From positions 1 to 21,550 of IMG/VR virus record IMGVR_UViG_3300036819_000157: DNA of 21,550 bases. One strand, written 5' to 3'. This DNA comes from a virus. Made by a program: the position numbers and the translations under genes. Below the pieces are notes generated by a model. It was not told the DNA's origin, searched no databases, and saw only the letters and a list, made by a program, of their open reading frames with translations. Numbering within the stretch: the first letter of the stretch is position 1; each line of letters starts with the position of its first letter. Shown here piece after piece: positions 4,619-10,469 of the stretch.

Positions 4619-4774
4619 GCCGCCGAGCACGCCAGTGAGATAACGATCACCTGCCCACATTGCGACGTTGCGATCTCCGTCCCCGAGGGTCTGAGGATCC
4701 AACCCGGGGTGTGCCCCCGATTCGCAGCCCGACTAGCGGAGGTCTATGGCCCTCCTCTCGGTGGCGAATCATGA
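4613..4774 (+). CDS. Putative zinc-ribbon remnant protein, 53 aa
   Basis: The ATG at 4613 overlaps the previous stop. Residues 11-20, TITCPHCDVA, give a clear CPxC knuckle (C14, C17). A second half appears at C34 (GVCPRFAAR), but the expected fourth Cys is Phe, so a normal two-knuckle ribbon is incomplete. It may bind zinc with another ligand or as a dimer, or be a decaying copy. It ends GGES and overlaps the next ATG by ATGA. Function is unknown. Confidence 0.65.
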   Translation: MNAAEHASEITITCPHCDVAISVPEGLRIQPGVCPRFAARLAEVYGPPLGGES

Positions 4775-4944
4775 AAGGGAAACTCACAGCCCGGCAACTC
4801 TTTATTAGCGACGCTGCGTTCGTGGCTTTCATATGTTTTCTAGTTCTCGCCCTCGCGCTGCCGGGTTTCATAACAAGATTGTTGTGCGGGCTGGCGGCGA
4901 TGTTTGCCGTGTTGTCCCTGGTTGCTGTGAGGGTCGGATCATGA
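4771..4944 (+). CDS. Small two-TM membrane protein, 57 aa
   Basis: The start is coupled to the previous stop (ATGA). After a basic start MKGKLTARQL there are two hydrophobic segments: about 11-34 (FISDAAFVAFICFLVLALAL) and about 36-54 (ITRLLCGLAAMFAVLSLVAV). The loop between them is only a few residues, so it is a tight hairpin in the membrane. The DNA here is visibly less GC-rich than the flanking integrase gene. The role is unknown; size and topology would suit a holin-like or exclusion protein, but there is no lysis gene near. Confidence 0.68.
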   Translation: MKGKLTARQLFISDAAFVAFICFLVLALALPGFITRLLCGLAAMFAVLSLVAVRVGS

Positions 4945-5303
4945 GCGAGATTAAGAATCCTAGTGCTTGCCTGCTCGACATTCTTGAGGTGTTCATCCAG
5001 GCGCACGGCGAGGGAGTTGAGTTAAGTGGCTATCCCCTCGCGGTGAGGTCGAGACGTGGGTTCGCACAGGTTTACTACAAGGGTCTTATCCCCCTTGAAG
5101 CCGCCGGCTGGCTCACCTCACGGTGGCAGCCGGGGCCGTACCCGCGTCGTCGCCTGTATGAACTTTCGCCGCTGGGCCTGATCGAGGCCAGTGAACTTCT
5201 CGACACCTACAGGCCGCCAGGGACTCCGCCGTCTTTGCACCATCGGGTACTCGACGCCATTGACCGCATTAAGAAGTTCGCACGCCGGAGACGATCCGCA
5301 TGA
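4941..5303 (+). CDS. PadR-like winged-helix protein, 120 aa
   Basis: Residues about 11-20 begin a helix and about 47-90, KGLIPLEAAGWLTSRWQPGPYPRRRLYELSPLGLIEASELLDTY, match the recognition helix and wing of PadR/MarR-type proteins (LEAAGWL...RRRLYELSPLG). It likely binds DNA as a regulator, possibly of phage or host genes. The C-terminus KKFARRRRSA is again the RRRSA ending, encoded by a diverged boundary sequence with an ATGA junction. The start is coupled to the membrane-protein gene. Assignment to PadR is by motif reading only. Confidence 0.7.
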   Translation: MSEIKNPSACLLDILEVFIQAHGEGVELSGYPLAVRSRRGFAQVYYKGLIPLEAAGWLTSRWQPGPYPRRRLYELSPLGLIEASELLDTYRPPGTPPSLHHRVLDAIDRIKKFARRRRSA

Positions 5304-5596
5304 CAACGACGATCATGCTGGATATTTGCACTCCAGAAGGCAAAACCTGGTTGGCGGAAGTAACCGGGACAGGCGGCAAGTTCGGTATCGAGCGGGATTT
5401 CGTGAGCGCTGTCAGTAAGAACACATCGAGATCCGGGATGACGGGCACCGCGACTTACATTGTCGACAACGGGGTTTATGAGAGCAACGAAGGCCGATTG
5501 GGGCGCCGCTATTGGATCGTTGAAAACGATGAGAAACGTGAAGTTGAGCGTGACGACGCGTTGGCCTGGTTGAAACGAGGAGCTGAAAGCAAATGA
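5300..5596 (+). CDS. Hypothetical protein, 98 aa
   Basis: Not recognised. It is coupled by ATGA on both sides. The sequence looks like a small beta-rich fold: IMLDICTPEGKTWLAEVTGTGGKFGIERDFV, then TATYIVDNGVYESNEGRLGRRYWIVEND, ending with an acidic/basic helix REVERDDALAWLKRGAESK. No membrane segment or cysteine cluster is present. It sits in the small-gene chain downstream of integrase. Confidence 0.68.
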   Translation: MTTTIMLDICTPEGKTWLAEVTGTGGKFGIERDFVSAVSKNTSRSGMTGTATYIVDNGVYESNEGRLGRRYWIVENDEKREVERDDALAWLKRGAESK

Positions 5597-5913
5597 CTAC
5601 CGAACAGACACCCCCAACCACCGAACAGACACCCCCAAATTCAGTACCCCTTGATGATGACGACTGGGTCGACGCTCTGGACGACGCGCTCACGGCTGCG
5701 CTCCGCGCGCTGGGCTCAGCCGAGGAACTCTTGGGCCCGGTGGCCGAGCTAGGCGGTGCAGGCGGTGCAGCTGATGTCGCATGTGGATACATCAGAGAAG
5801 CAATCCGGCGTGCTCGTCACGAAGTAACCGGCGCGGCGAATAGCGCGTGGCTTATCCAACTGCTCTTCCCTAAGAACCAAAGCTCAGCTGAGCGGCAAGA
5901 GGTCCCCACATGA
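5593..5913 (+). CDS. Hypothetical acidic helical protein with N-terminal repeat, 106 aa
   Basis: Not recognised. The N-terminus has two tandem copies of TTEQTPP, from a 21-nt duplication at 5599-5639. An acidic stretch DDDDWVDALDDAL follows, then Ala/Gly-rich helices (AALRALGSAEELLGPVAELGGAGGAADVACGYIREAIRRARHEV). The body could be a short amphipathic helical bundle. It is coupled by ATGA to both neighbours. Confidence 0.65.
   Translation: MTTEQTPPTTEQTPPNSVPLDDDDWVDALDDALTAALRALGSAEELLGPVAELGGAGGAADVACGYIREAIRRARHEVTGAANSAWLIQLLFPKNQSSAERQEVPT
5599..5639 (+). repeat. Tandem 21-nt repeat, two units
   Basis: ACCGAACAGACACCCCCAA occurs twice with period 21 nt, in frame, encoding TEQTPP twice. 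A recent slip or duplication is likely because the units are nearly identical. Confidence 0.85.
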
Positions 5914-6137
5914 TCGTCACCATTGTTCATCTACTTTGTGAGGCGCCCGGTTGTACTCGTGTGCGGAGCATGAAAAGCGGCGACGAGGAATCGCTGCGAC
6001 GAGACGCCACTCGGAATGGATGGGATTGTAACGGTCGCGATCTTTGCCGTGAACATTCCCCGCGGTCGTCGTCTTGCGGTGGATCGTGTGAAAGGGGAAT
6101 CGTTTTCGGCCCACCTGAATGGAGTCACCGCGCATGA
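5910..6137 (+). CDS. Putative zinc-binding small protein, 75 aa
   Basis: Cysteines at 10 and 15 (LCEAPGCTRVRSM), C40, and C46 with H49 (DLCREH) give the C...C...GW..C....LC..H layout common in small phage zinc proteins; this is a pattern resemblance only. The stretch ESLRRDATRNGWDC would be the helix between the half-sites. The Ser/Cys-rich tail SPRSSSCGGSCERG adds two more cysteines. Both ends are coupled by ATGA. Role unknown. Confidence 0.68.
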   Translation: MIVTIVHLLCEAPGCTRVRSMKSGDEESLRRDATRNGWDCNGRDLCREHSPRSSSCGGSCERGIVFGPPEWSHRA

Positions 6138-6334
6138 GCGACGACGAGGACTTCGACGCCGAAGGTACCTTAGAACGACTTCAAGATTGGATGACTAGAG
6201 AAGGGTACCGAATCTCAGCGAAGTATTGGCTGAGATGTCCACACTGTGGGGTGTTCCTGCCCGGACGCATTTTCGCCAAAACACCACTAGGAATACCGTG
6301 CCGCAATTGCCGAAAGCTGAGGTACTCCGCATGA
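6134..6334 (+). CDS. Zinc-ribbon-like small protein, 66 aa
   Basis: Residues 35-38, CPHC, and 56-59, CRNC, form a classic two-knuckle ribbon separated by 17 residues (RCPHCGVFLPGRIFAKTPLGIPCRNCRKL). The N-terminal 30 residues are acidic and helical (DDEDFDAEGTLERLQDWMTREGY). The C-terminus LRYSA and the junction GAGGTACTCCGCATGA echo the boundary repeat at the integrase end. Probably binds nucleic acid or protein through zinc; the exact role is unknown. Confidence 0.72.
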   Translation: MSDDEDFDAEGTLERLQDWMTREGYRISAKYWLRCPHCGVFLPGRIFAKTPLGIPCRNCRKLRYSA

Positions 6335-6735
6335 TGGATCCACGAATCACCCTTGAGAAGTTAGATGACCTCTACTACATCGTGTACGAAGTCGCGACGG
6401 GACTAGAGATCGGGGGCGTGATCAAGCGCTACGGGATCCCTCCTCCGGATTTCGAGTGGTGTGCGATGACCCCAGAGAACGCGGCGCACGACGTGTTCAG
6501 TGGGCCCACCGAGGGGGCAGCGGCGACTAAGGAAGAGGCAGCTGCATATCTGCTGCCACTGCTACGCGAGCCGAACATAGAGGGGCGCCCGGGTGACGAA
6601 TACGAAGTTTCCCGCATCGGCGATGAATGTTACGTGTGGAATTCAACCACAAATACAAGCCTTAGCGGAGCGCTAGCTGAGGATGAGGCGAATCGCCGCG
6701 CCGAGGAATTGTCGGTGAACCCCCATGGATCCTGA
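6331..6735 (+). CDS. Hypothetical protein, 134 aa
   Basis: Not recognised. It opens ATGATG, the first ATG overlapping the previous stop. Two similar halves may be present: LEKLDDLYYIVYEVATGLEIGG near the start and YEVSRIGDECYVWNSTTNTSLSG near the end. Each is followed by a helix with EEAAAYLLPLL or EDEANRRAEEL, which suggests an internally duplicated alpha/beta unit. The end overlaps the next gene by 11 nt, a departure from the 4-nt rule in this operon. Confidence 0.66.
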   Translation: MMDPRITLEKLDDLYYIVYEVATGLEIGGVIKRYGIPPPDFEWCAMTPENAAHDVFSGPTEGAAATKEEAAAYLLPLLREPNIEGRPGDEYEVSRIGDECYVWNSTTNTSLSGALAEDEANRRAEELSVNPHGS

Positions 6736-6922
6736 CGAATTCCGCCGTCAGTTGTGCGAGGCACTTCACCTCAAAGACGACGCTAGCGACTACGAAATTC
6801 TGGCGCTGGTCGGAACCGCATACCACTTCTACCTGCTGAACCGACCCGCCGAAGCCGCCCACCCGATCGAAGCCCTCGATATCCCGCTCCCGCAGACAGC
6901 AGAGCTGGGCGACGACGTATGA
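6725..6922 (+). CDS. Hypothetical acidic protein, 65 aa
   Basis: Not recognised. It begins MDPDEFRRQLCEALHLKDDASDYEILALVGTAYHFYLL, a helical N-terminus, and ends with a Pro-rich acidic tail. The start overlaps the previous gene by 11 nt. The end is coupled to the next gene by ATGA. Small size and helical content are all that can be said. Confidence 0.6.
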   Translation: MDPDEFRRQLCEALHLKDDASDYEILALVGTAYHFYLLNRPAEAAHPIEALDIPLPQTAELGDDV

Positions 6923-7176
6923 CCGCGAAGGAACTCAGTGAACCGCAAAGGCGGGCACTACTTGAGATAGCGCGGAACGAAGAGGAGGGTCGTGTCAGCG
7001 TCCCGGATGACCTGCACCTGCGGGTAGTCACTCTGGTCGCGCTGGAGCGACGCGCTTACGTGACGTGCCAGTACGGCGTTACCCGTCCGCGCACTGGCAT
7101 TCCGCAGCGGGTAATTGAGTCAGTGAGCATCCTTCCCGCTGGGCGTTTACAGGCAAACCAACCCAATAAGATGTGA
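6919..7176 (+). CDS. Small winged-helix-like protein, 85 aa
   Basis: It has the look of a short winged helix: ELSEPQRRALLEIARNEEEGRVSVPDDLHLRVVTLVALERRAYVTCQYGVTRPRTGI. The first helix is followed by a recognition-helix-like LVALERRAYV and a wing. This resembles small wHTH proteins seen in actinophages, but the match is by eye. It is coupled by ATGA to the 65-aa gene. The stop is followed by GAGGAGAGG, which serves the next gene. Confidence 0.55.
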   Translation: MTAKELSEPQRRALLEIARNEEEGRVSVPDDLHLRVVTLVALERRAYVTCQYGVTRPRTGIPQRVIESVSILPAGRLQANQPNKM

Positions 7177-7186
7177 GGAGAGGGAC

Positions 7187-7387
7187 ATGACCAGGTTCCA
7201 GGCATTTTTAACCATTCCGGCTTTGGCTGCGGGTGTTGTGACAGCAGTGGCGTGTGTACGAATCGCGCGCCAGACTCAACGGATAGTGGAGGTTCAAGAG
7301 CAAATCTTGATACTCAACGAAAAGCGGGCCGGGGCCCTTCCGCGGGCCGAAGACCTTCCGAGCTGGGCTCGACCGGGGAACGGGTGA
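7187..7387 (+). CDS. Membrane-anchored coiled protein, 66 aa
   Basis: A good ribosome site, GAGGAGAGG, precedes the ATG at 7187. Residues about 4-25, FQAFLTIPALAAGVVTAVACVRI, form one membrane segment with the N-terminus short. The following RQTQRIVEVQEQILILNEKRAG is a short coiled-coil-like helix. The tail LPSWARPGNG is polar. It resembles one-TM spanin- or exclusion-type small proteins in architecture only. It is the only gene in this chain with a free-standing ribosome site rather than a 4-nt overlap. Confidence 0.65.
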   Translation: MTRFQAFLTIPALAAGVVTAVACVRIARQTQRIVEVQEQILILNEKRAGALPRAEDLPSWARPGNG

Positions 7388-7530
7388 GCCAGTGGGAATC
7401 ATTCCCAGATCGGTTTTGCATCGGTGGCGGCGACGGACCCGGTTCAAAAGTCGCCGCCAGCGTGCACTCGACAAAATTTACCCCGCCGGTGGTGGCGGCA
7501 CGGAAGTCTTCCTTAACGAACTGGGGATGA
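7384..7530 (+). CDS. Possible small protein, 48 aa
   Basis: A GTG at 7384 overlaps the previous stop as GTGA and opens a 48-codon frame (MSQWESFPDRFCIGGGDGPG...) ending at 7530. Composition is ordinary and no domain is seen. The coupling pattern is the main argument for it, and the alternative is a 149-nt spacer. Codon usage is less convincing than in its neighbours. Confidence 0.4.
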   Translation: MSQWESFPDRFCIGGGDGPGSKVAASVHSTKFTPPVVAARKSSLTNWG

Positions 7531-7536
7531 AACGGC

Positions 7537-8022
7537 ATGAGCAATGATTATGAGTGGACGAGCGATTATGAGTGGACGGCCGCCGGTGAGTGTGCTCAAG
7601 ACGCGGTGCCTGTCATGGCGTTGTCGGAGGGGGAAAGTGATGACCATGAACCGCGCGTGGTTAGGCGGTTAGGTCCGTACCTGTGGACTAATGTCCTCGG
7701 GAGCATTGTGCCTGCGGCTTTGCATCCGCACAGATATCGACCTTTGACGCCTGCCGAGTGGGATGATTTGGTTCGGCTTTTCCCTGATTCGGTGCCGGTT
7801 ATACCACCGGTTGACCTGCGACTGACGCTGCACGCCGTTTCCGAACACGCAATCGATGGCGCAGGTGAACCATCCCCTGAACACATCGCAGCAGCCATCG
7901 CAGAAGTGGGAACCGCGGGAAGCCCTTTCACCAAAGCCTTAGACCGGCTTTGGTTCGCGTTCGATGATCTTTGTGTCGATGTCTACAACCGTGCACTGGA
8001 CCTAGCCCAGGCCGCCGAATGA
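7537..8022 (+). CDS. Hypothetical protein with repeated N-terminus, 161 aa
   Basis: Not recognised. The N-terminus repeats DYEWT twice from an 18-nt duplication (about 7546-7578). The centre reads VVRRLGPYLWTNVLGSIVPAALHPHRYRPLTPAEWDDLVRLFPDSVPVIPP, and the C-terminal helix is FTKALDRLWFAFDDLCVDVYNRALDLAQ. The acidic tail is coupled to the next gene by ATGA. No signal peptide, membrane segment or known motif is visible. Confidence 0.68.
   Translation: MSNDYEWTSDYEWTAAGECAQDAVPVMALSEGESDDHEPRVVRRLGPYLWTNVLGSIVPAALHPHRYRPLTPAEWDDLVRLFPDSVPVIPPVDLRLTLHAVSEHAIDGAGEPSPEHIAAAIAEVGTAGSPFTKALDRLWFAFDDLCVDVYNRALDLAQAAE
7546..7578 (+). repeat. Short in-frame tandem duplication
   Basis: GATTATGAGTGGACG is repeated after AGC, giving period 18 nt and the peptide DYEWTSDYEWT. 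The two copies are identical, so the duplication looks recent. Confidence 0.85.
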
Positions 8023-8261
8023 TCATGCACCGACCCGCTGATCTTCCAGCCCAGCGACCCCAAGCCGACGCAGACGACGGCCTGAACAAGTTCATGACCA
8101 CGTGCGCTACCACCGTGATCATGGCCGCGTTGCATCGTGTCGGCTTCACCACGGCGCGGGGTGAAGCCGACAACGTCTTCGACCTCGAACTCTTCGATCA
8201 GCCTTTCCGGATCACCGTGGACTGCCACCCGATAGCGACCGAAGCGGAGGTGTCCCCTTGA
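8019..8261 (+). CDS. Hypothetical protein, 80 aa
   Basis: Not recognised. It starts MIMHRPADLPAQ and has a central helix NKFMTTCATTVIMAALHRVGFTTARGEADN followed by VFDLELFDQPFRITVDCHP. It could be a small alpha/beta protein. The start is coupled by ATGA and the end overlaps a TTG start as TTGA. An alternative ATG lies two codons in. Confidence 0.62.
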   Translation: MIMHRPADLPAQRPQADADDGLNKFMTTCATTVIMAALHRVGFTTARGEADNVFDLELFDQPFRITVDCHPIATEAEVSP

Positions 8262-8590
8262 CCTACTACGTTCACTTCCACGATGGTCATTACCACGTAC
8301 TCCGGAAAGACCCAATTATCCGGTTCCTCGACGAGCGGGTCGAAAACCCCTGGATTTACTTCGAAAAGGTCGTCGCCGACAACGTCGCGGCGCTGCTCAA
8401 CGCCGGAGTGGACCCGGAGCGGATCCAAGCGATGGACCACTATCAGATTTGCGTCGCCCACGATGAGCTGCTGCACCGATCCGGCGGCGTGGTCCTCACC
8501 GAGGACGTCATCGCCGAACTCGTGCAGGAAGCGGAACGGGGTTACGACCCCACACAGCTCCGTCCGCGCCCACGCTCAACTGACACATGA
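8258..8590 (+). CDS. Hypothetical protein, TTG start, 110 aa
   Basis: Not recognised. The start is TTG at 8258, overlapping the previous stop (TTGA), with GGAGG about 9 nt upstream. The N-terminus is His/Tyr-rich (MTYYVHFHDGHYHVLRKDPIIRF), then WIYFEKVVADNVAALLNAGVDPERIQAMDHYQICVAHDELL, and an acidic helix. HFHDGHYH could bind metal. A rare TTG start suggests tuned, low or coupled translation. It ends in ATGA with the next gene. Confidence 0.66.
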   Translation: MTYYVHFHDGHYHVLRKDPIIRFLDERVENPWIYFEKVVADNVAALLNAGVDPERIQAMDHYQICVAHDELLHRSGGVVLTEDVIAELVQEAERGYDPTQLRPRPRSTDT

Positions 8591-8799
8591 CCGACGACGT
8601 CCCGTTGATCGACCGAGACACCATCCGCACCTTGCCGGTCACGATCGACATCATGCAGCTGGTCAGGATCTACGGTCTGAGCCCGGAGTTTGTGCTGTGG
8701 GGTTGTGAGTTGTGCGAGTACGCGGACTCACAGCCCGGTGGAGCGTCCGCGTTGCGGTCGATTGAGGAACACATGAAGACAGAACACGGCGCGACGTGA
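8587..8799 (+). CDS. C2H2-type zinc-finger-like protein, 70 aa
   Basis: C40 and C43 (WGCELCEY) with H62 and H67 (EEHMKTEH) give C-x2-C-x18-H-x4-H, a C2H2-like finger with a long centre. The helix SALRSIEEHMKTEH carries the His pair, as in true fingers. The N-terminal 38 residues, LIDRDTIRTLPVTIDIMQLVRIYGLSPEFVLW, look helical and could be a second module. It is coupled to the 110-aa gene by ATGA. A DNA- or protein-binding role is inferred only from the motif. Confidence 0.68.
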   Translation: MTDDVPLIDRDTIRTLPVTIDIMQLVRIYGLSPEFVLWGCELCEYADSQPGGASALRSIEEHMKTEHGAT

Positions 8800-8819
8800 A
8801 CGCGCCGGACCACCCCTAG

Positions 8820-8884
8820 ATAGCGTGCGCTGGTGCACAACAGTTGGGCGCATAGCGTGCGCTTGGTGCACAACAGTTGGGCGC
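8820..8884 (+). repeat. Tandem repeat duplicating -10-like box and GTG start
   Basis: Two copies of a 32/33-nt unit: ATAGCGTGCGCT, then GGTGCAC, then AACAGTTGGGCGC. The second copy has one extra T. Each holds a TANNNT box (TAGCGT at 8821-8826 and 8853-8858) and, 6-7 nt on, a GTG (8833 and 8866). The two GTGs are 33 nt apart and in the same frame. Confidence 0.8.
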
Positions 8885-9129
8885 TGTTGCGGGTCGCGAA
8901 AGCGTTCCTACGGACACCGAATCACGACGTCCACGATCTTGTCCAGGTCGCCAAAGTCGACCCCGGCGACCTGGACAAGATGATCCCCCGGATGGTCACC
9001 GAAGGGTGGTTAACGACCGCCGACGGGTGGATTTTCCAACTGACCCCCACCGGCCGTGCTGCCTTGACCACAATGCTTACCCAAGCCCGAACGTTTAACA
9101 ACAACAGACAAGGCGGCGCGACTCCATGA
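8833..9129 (+). CDS. Winged-helix-like DNA-binding protein, 98 aa (or 87 aa)
   Basis: From residue about 19, LLRVAKAFLRTPNHDVHDLVQVAKVDPGDLDKMIPRMVTEGWLTTADGWIFQLTPTGRAALTTML reads as a MarR/PadR-like winged helix: helix, recognition helix (DLDKMIPRMVTEGWL), and wing (WIFQLTPTGRAAL). Two GTG starts 33 nt apart (8833, 8866) are equally good because the start region is duplicated. Each follows a TANNNT box by 6-7 nt, so both could be leaderless. No Shine-Dalgarno precedes either. It ends coupled (ATGA) to the phosphoesterase gene. Confidence 0.66.
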   Translation: MHNSWAHSVRLVHNSWALLRVAKAFLRTPNHDVHDLVQVAKVDPGDLDKMIPRMVTEGWLTTADGWIFQLTPTGRAALTTMLTQARTFNNNRQGGATP

Positions 9130-9731
9130 GCATCTGCTGGTTCACCGCGGACTGGCATTTCGGTCACACGAAGGTCCTCAAGTTCACGGATCGGCCGTTT
9201 GCCAGCATCGCCGAGCACGACGCCGGGTTGATCGCCCGGCACAACTCGGTCGTTAACCCCGACGACGACGTGTGGGTCTGCGGTGACGTCGCCCTGGGCG
9301 ACATTGAGCGTTCGCTGGCGTGCTGCGCCGAGATGAACGGCAAACTGCATTTGGTCCTCGGCAACCACGACCGGCCCGCGATGGCCCGCACCCCCGAAAA
9401 GCGGGACTACTGGACGCGGCGCTACCTCGACGAAGGCGGGTTCTTTGAGGTGATCGACGACGACAACTCAGTCGATGTTGAGCTGCCCAACGGGGCGATC
9501 GTCTTGGCCAGTCACTACCCCTACTCCGGCGACGGAGACAGCTTCGCGACGGACCGGTTCGCCGACCGCCGGCCCCTCGACACCGGCCAGTGGCTCGTCC
9601 ACGGTCACGTCCACAAGGCCTGGCACGTCCGCGGCCGGCAGATCAACGTCGGGGTCGACGTGTGGGAATTCCAGCCGGCGCCGTGGGAAACCATCGCCGC
9701 CATCGCCGGCCTGACGATGCCCTGCGACTAA
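9126..9731 (+). CDS. Calcineurin-like metallophosphoesterase, 201 aa
   Basis: It carries the full set of motifs for a two-metal phosphoesterase: D9-W-H11 (ADWHFGH), G-D54 (CGDVALGD), G-N80-H81-D82 (LGNHDRP), H130 (ASHYPYSGD) and G-H161-V-H163 (VHGHVHK). Such enzymes cleave phosphodiester or phosphomonoester bonds; the substrate could be a nucleotide, RNA end or signalling nucleotide and cannot be told from sequence. The length is typical of small phage and bacterial members. It is the last gene of the long rightward chain and faces the Nudix gene tail to tail. Confidence 0.92.
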   Translation: MSICWFTADWHFGHTKVLKFTDRPFASIAEHDAGLIARHNSVVNPDDDVWVCGDVALGDIERSLACCAEMNGKLHLVLGNHDRPAMARTPEKRDYWTRRYLDEGGFFEVIDDDNSVDVELPNGAIVLASHYPYSGDGDSFATDRFADRRPLDTGQWLVHGHVHKAWHVRGRQINVGVDVWEFQPAPWETIAAIAGLTMPCD

Positions 9732-9830
9732 ATCATTCGTCTCTACATGCCCACCCGTCTCAGGGTTCCACCAATGAGTCCGACCGGAAACAGACTCGAC
9801 CCGGATCAGATGGCTCATGTCGCTCATCAC
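9732..9830 (-). pseudogene. Possible truncated gene start
   Basis: On the minus strand the boundary repeat at 9828-9847 ends in a GTG (9830), followed by an open frame starting MMSDMSHLIRVESVSGRTHW. About 33 codons lie outside the phosphoesterase gene. The frame then stays open to 9468, but that part is antisense to the phosphoesterase and is probably not real. It may be the 5' remnant of a gene cut off by a rearrangement. It could also be chance. Confidence 0.3.
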
Positions 9831-9874
9831 GAGCCCGCAAGCTACCGCTCATCCGCAGGCTACCGCCCGGCGCT
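9828..9874 (-). repeat. Minus-strand gene-boundary repeat, copy A
   Basis: The 20-nt CGGTAGCTTGCGGGCTCGTG (minus strand, 9847 to 9828) is identical to 10469-10450. A partial second copy, GGCGGTAGCCTGCGG, sits just upstream on the minus strand (within 9853-9874), preceded by AGCGCC as at the other site. It lies 6 nt beyond the Nudix stop. Confidence 0.8.
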
Positions 9875-9880
9875 GTCGGT

Positions 9881-10324
9881 TCATGTGATCGTGATCTGTC
9901 TTCGATAGCGGCCCCACGCTTCCCGCATCTGCGAGTGCAGCGGACTGGGCAGCTCATCGAAGGGAAAGAATTCCACTTCGGACACCTTGTGGGGCTCGCC
10001 GTTGCGCACTGTGGCGGGATCTACGAGGACTTCGAAATCGAGCGCGAGCCAGTGCGTCAGGGCGCCATCGTGGTATCTGCGCACGTTGCGATACCCCAAG
10101 AAACTGTGAGAAACGATCTCGGCGCTGTACTCCTCCGCAACCTCAGCTTTAAGCGTGTCTTCGGGGGTCATGCCGAACTCAAGTTCACCGGCGCCCGGAT
10201 CCCAGCAGCCGTGCTCATCCCGGCACTGATCGGTGCGTTTGCCCATGAGCAGCCGACCGTGGCCATCGTGACAGAAAAAGACGATCGTGACACCGACGCA
10301 GTCGAGGCCGGTCCTGGCACCCAT
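9881..10324 (-). CDS. Nudix hydrolase with atypical box, 147 aa
   Basis: Nudix enzymes hydrolyse nucleoside diphosphates linked to another moiety. The box spans residues 46-68 (GELEFGMTPEDTLKAEVAEE then YSA). The catalytic glutamates E61, E64 and E65 are present. However, the usual Glu after x5 is M52, the usual Arg is A60, and the usual Gly is S67. Upstream VGVTIVFFCHDGHGRLLMGKRT is the expected beta-strand/loop and CWDPGAG leads into the box. Altered box positions suggest changed metal binding or substrate. The ATG overlaps the upstream zinc gene as TGATG. It is the last gene of the repressor operon. Confidence 0.88.
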   Translation of the reverse strand: MGARTGLDCVGVTIVFFCHDGHGRLLMGKRTDQCRDEHGCWDPGAGELEFGMTPEDTLKAEVAEEYSAEIVSHSFLGYRNVRRYHDGALTHWLALDFEVLVDPATVRNGEPHKVSEVEFFPFDELPSPLHSQMREAWGRYRRQITIT

Positions 10325-10452
10325 CAGTGGTGATCCTTTTCGGTTTCCGGCAGTGGCGCCCCATCACAACAGTTCGCTTTGGCTTTACACCACGGGCATA
10401 ACCAGCGGCTCGCGATCGGATCGAACTCGCGTTGGCAGAACTCACAGACCAC
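10324..10452 (-). CDS. Zinc-ribbon microprotein, 42 aa
   Basis: From the GTG at 10452 the protein reads MVCEFCQREFDPIASRWLCP, then WCKAKANCC and a charged tail ending EKDHH. C3, C6, C19 and C22 form a compact two-knuckle zinc ribbon, with CC at 28-29 beyond it. The longer frame to 10557 overlaps the 81-aa gene and is less likely. The start codon is part of the 20-nt boundary repeat shared with 9828-9847, whose TAG is the stop of the gene upstream. It is translated between the 81-aa gene and the Nudix gene in the repressor operon. Confidence 0.6.
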   Translation of the reverse strand: MVCEFCQREFDPIASRWLCPWCKAKANCCDGAPLPETEKDHH

Positions 10453-10469
10453 GAGCCCGCAAGCTACCG
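10450..10469 (-). repeat. Minus-strand gene-boundary repeat, copy B
   Basis: The 20-nt sequence identical to 9828-9847. Here it contains the stop TAG of the 81-aa gene and ends with the GTG start of the zinc-ribbon gene, so it is a complete stop/start junction. Together with copy A it brackets the zinc-ribbon and Nudix genes (about 620 nt). Confidence 0.88.

Noticed and set aside
8820-8884. CRISPR-like array
   Set aside because: The two units are directly adjacent with no spacers and lie at a gene start; no cas genes are present.
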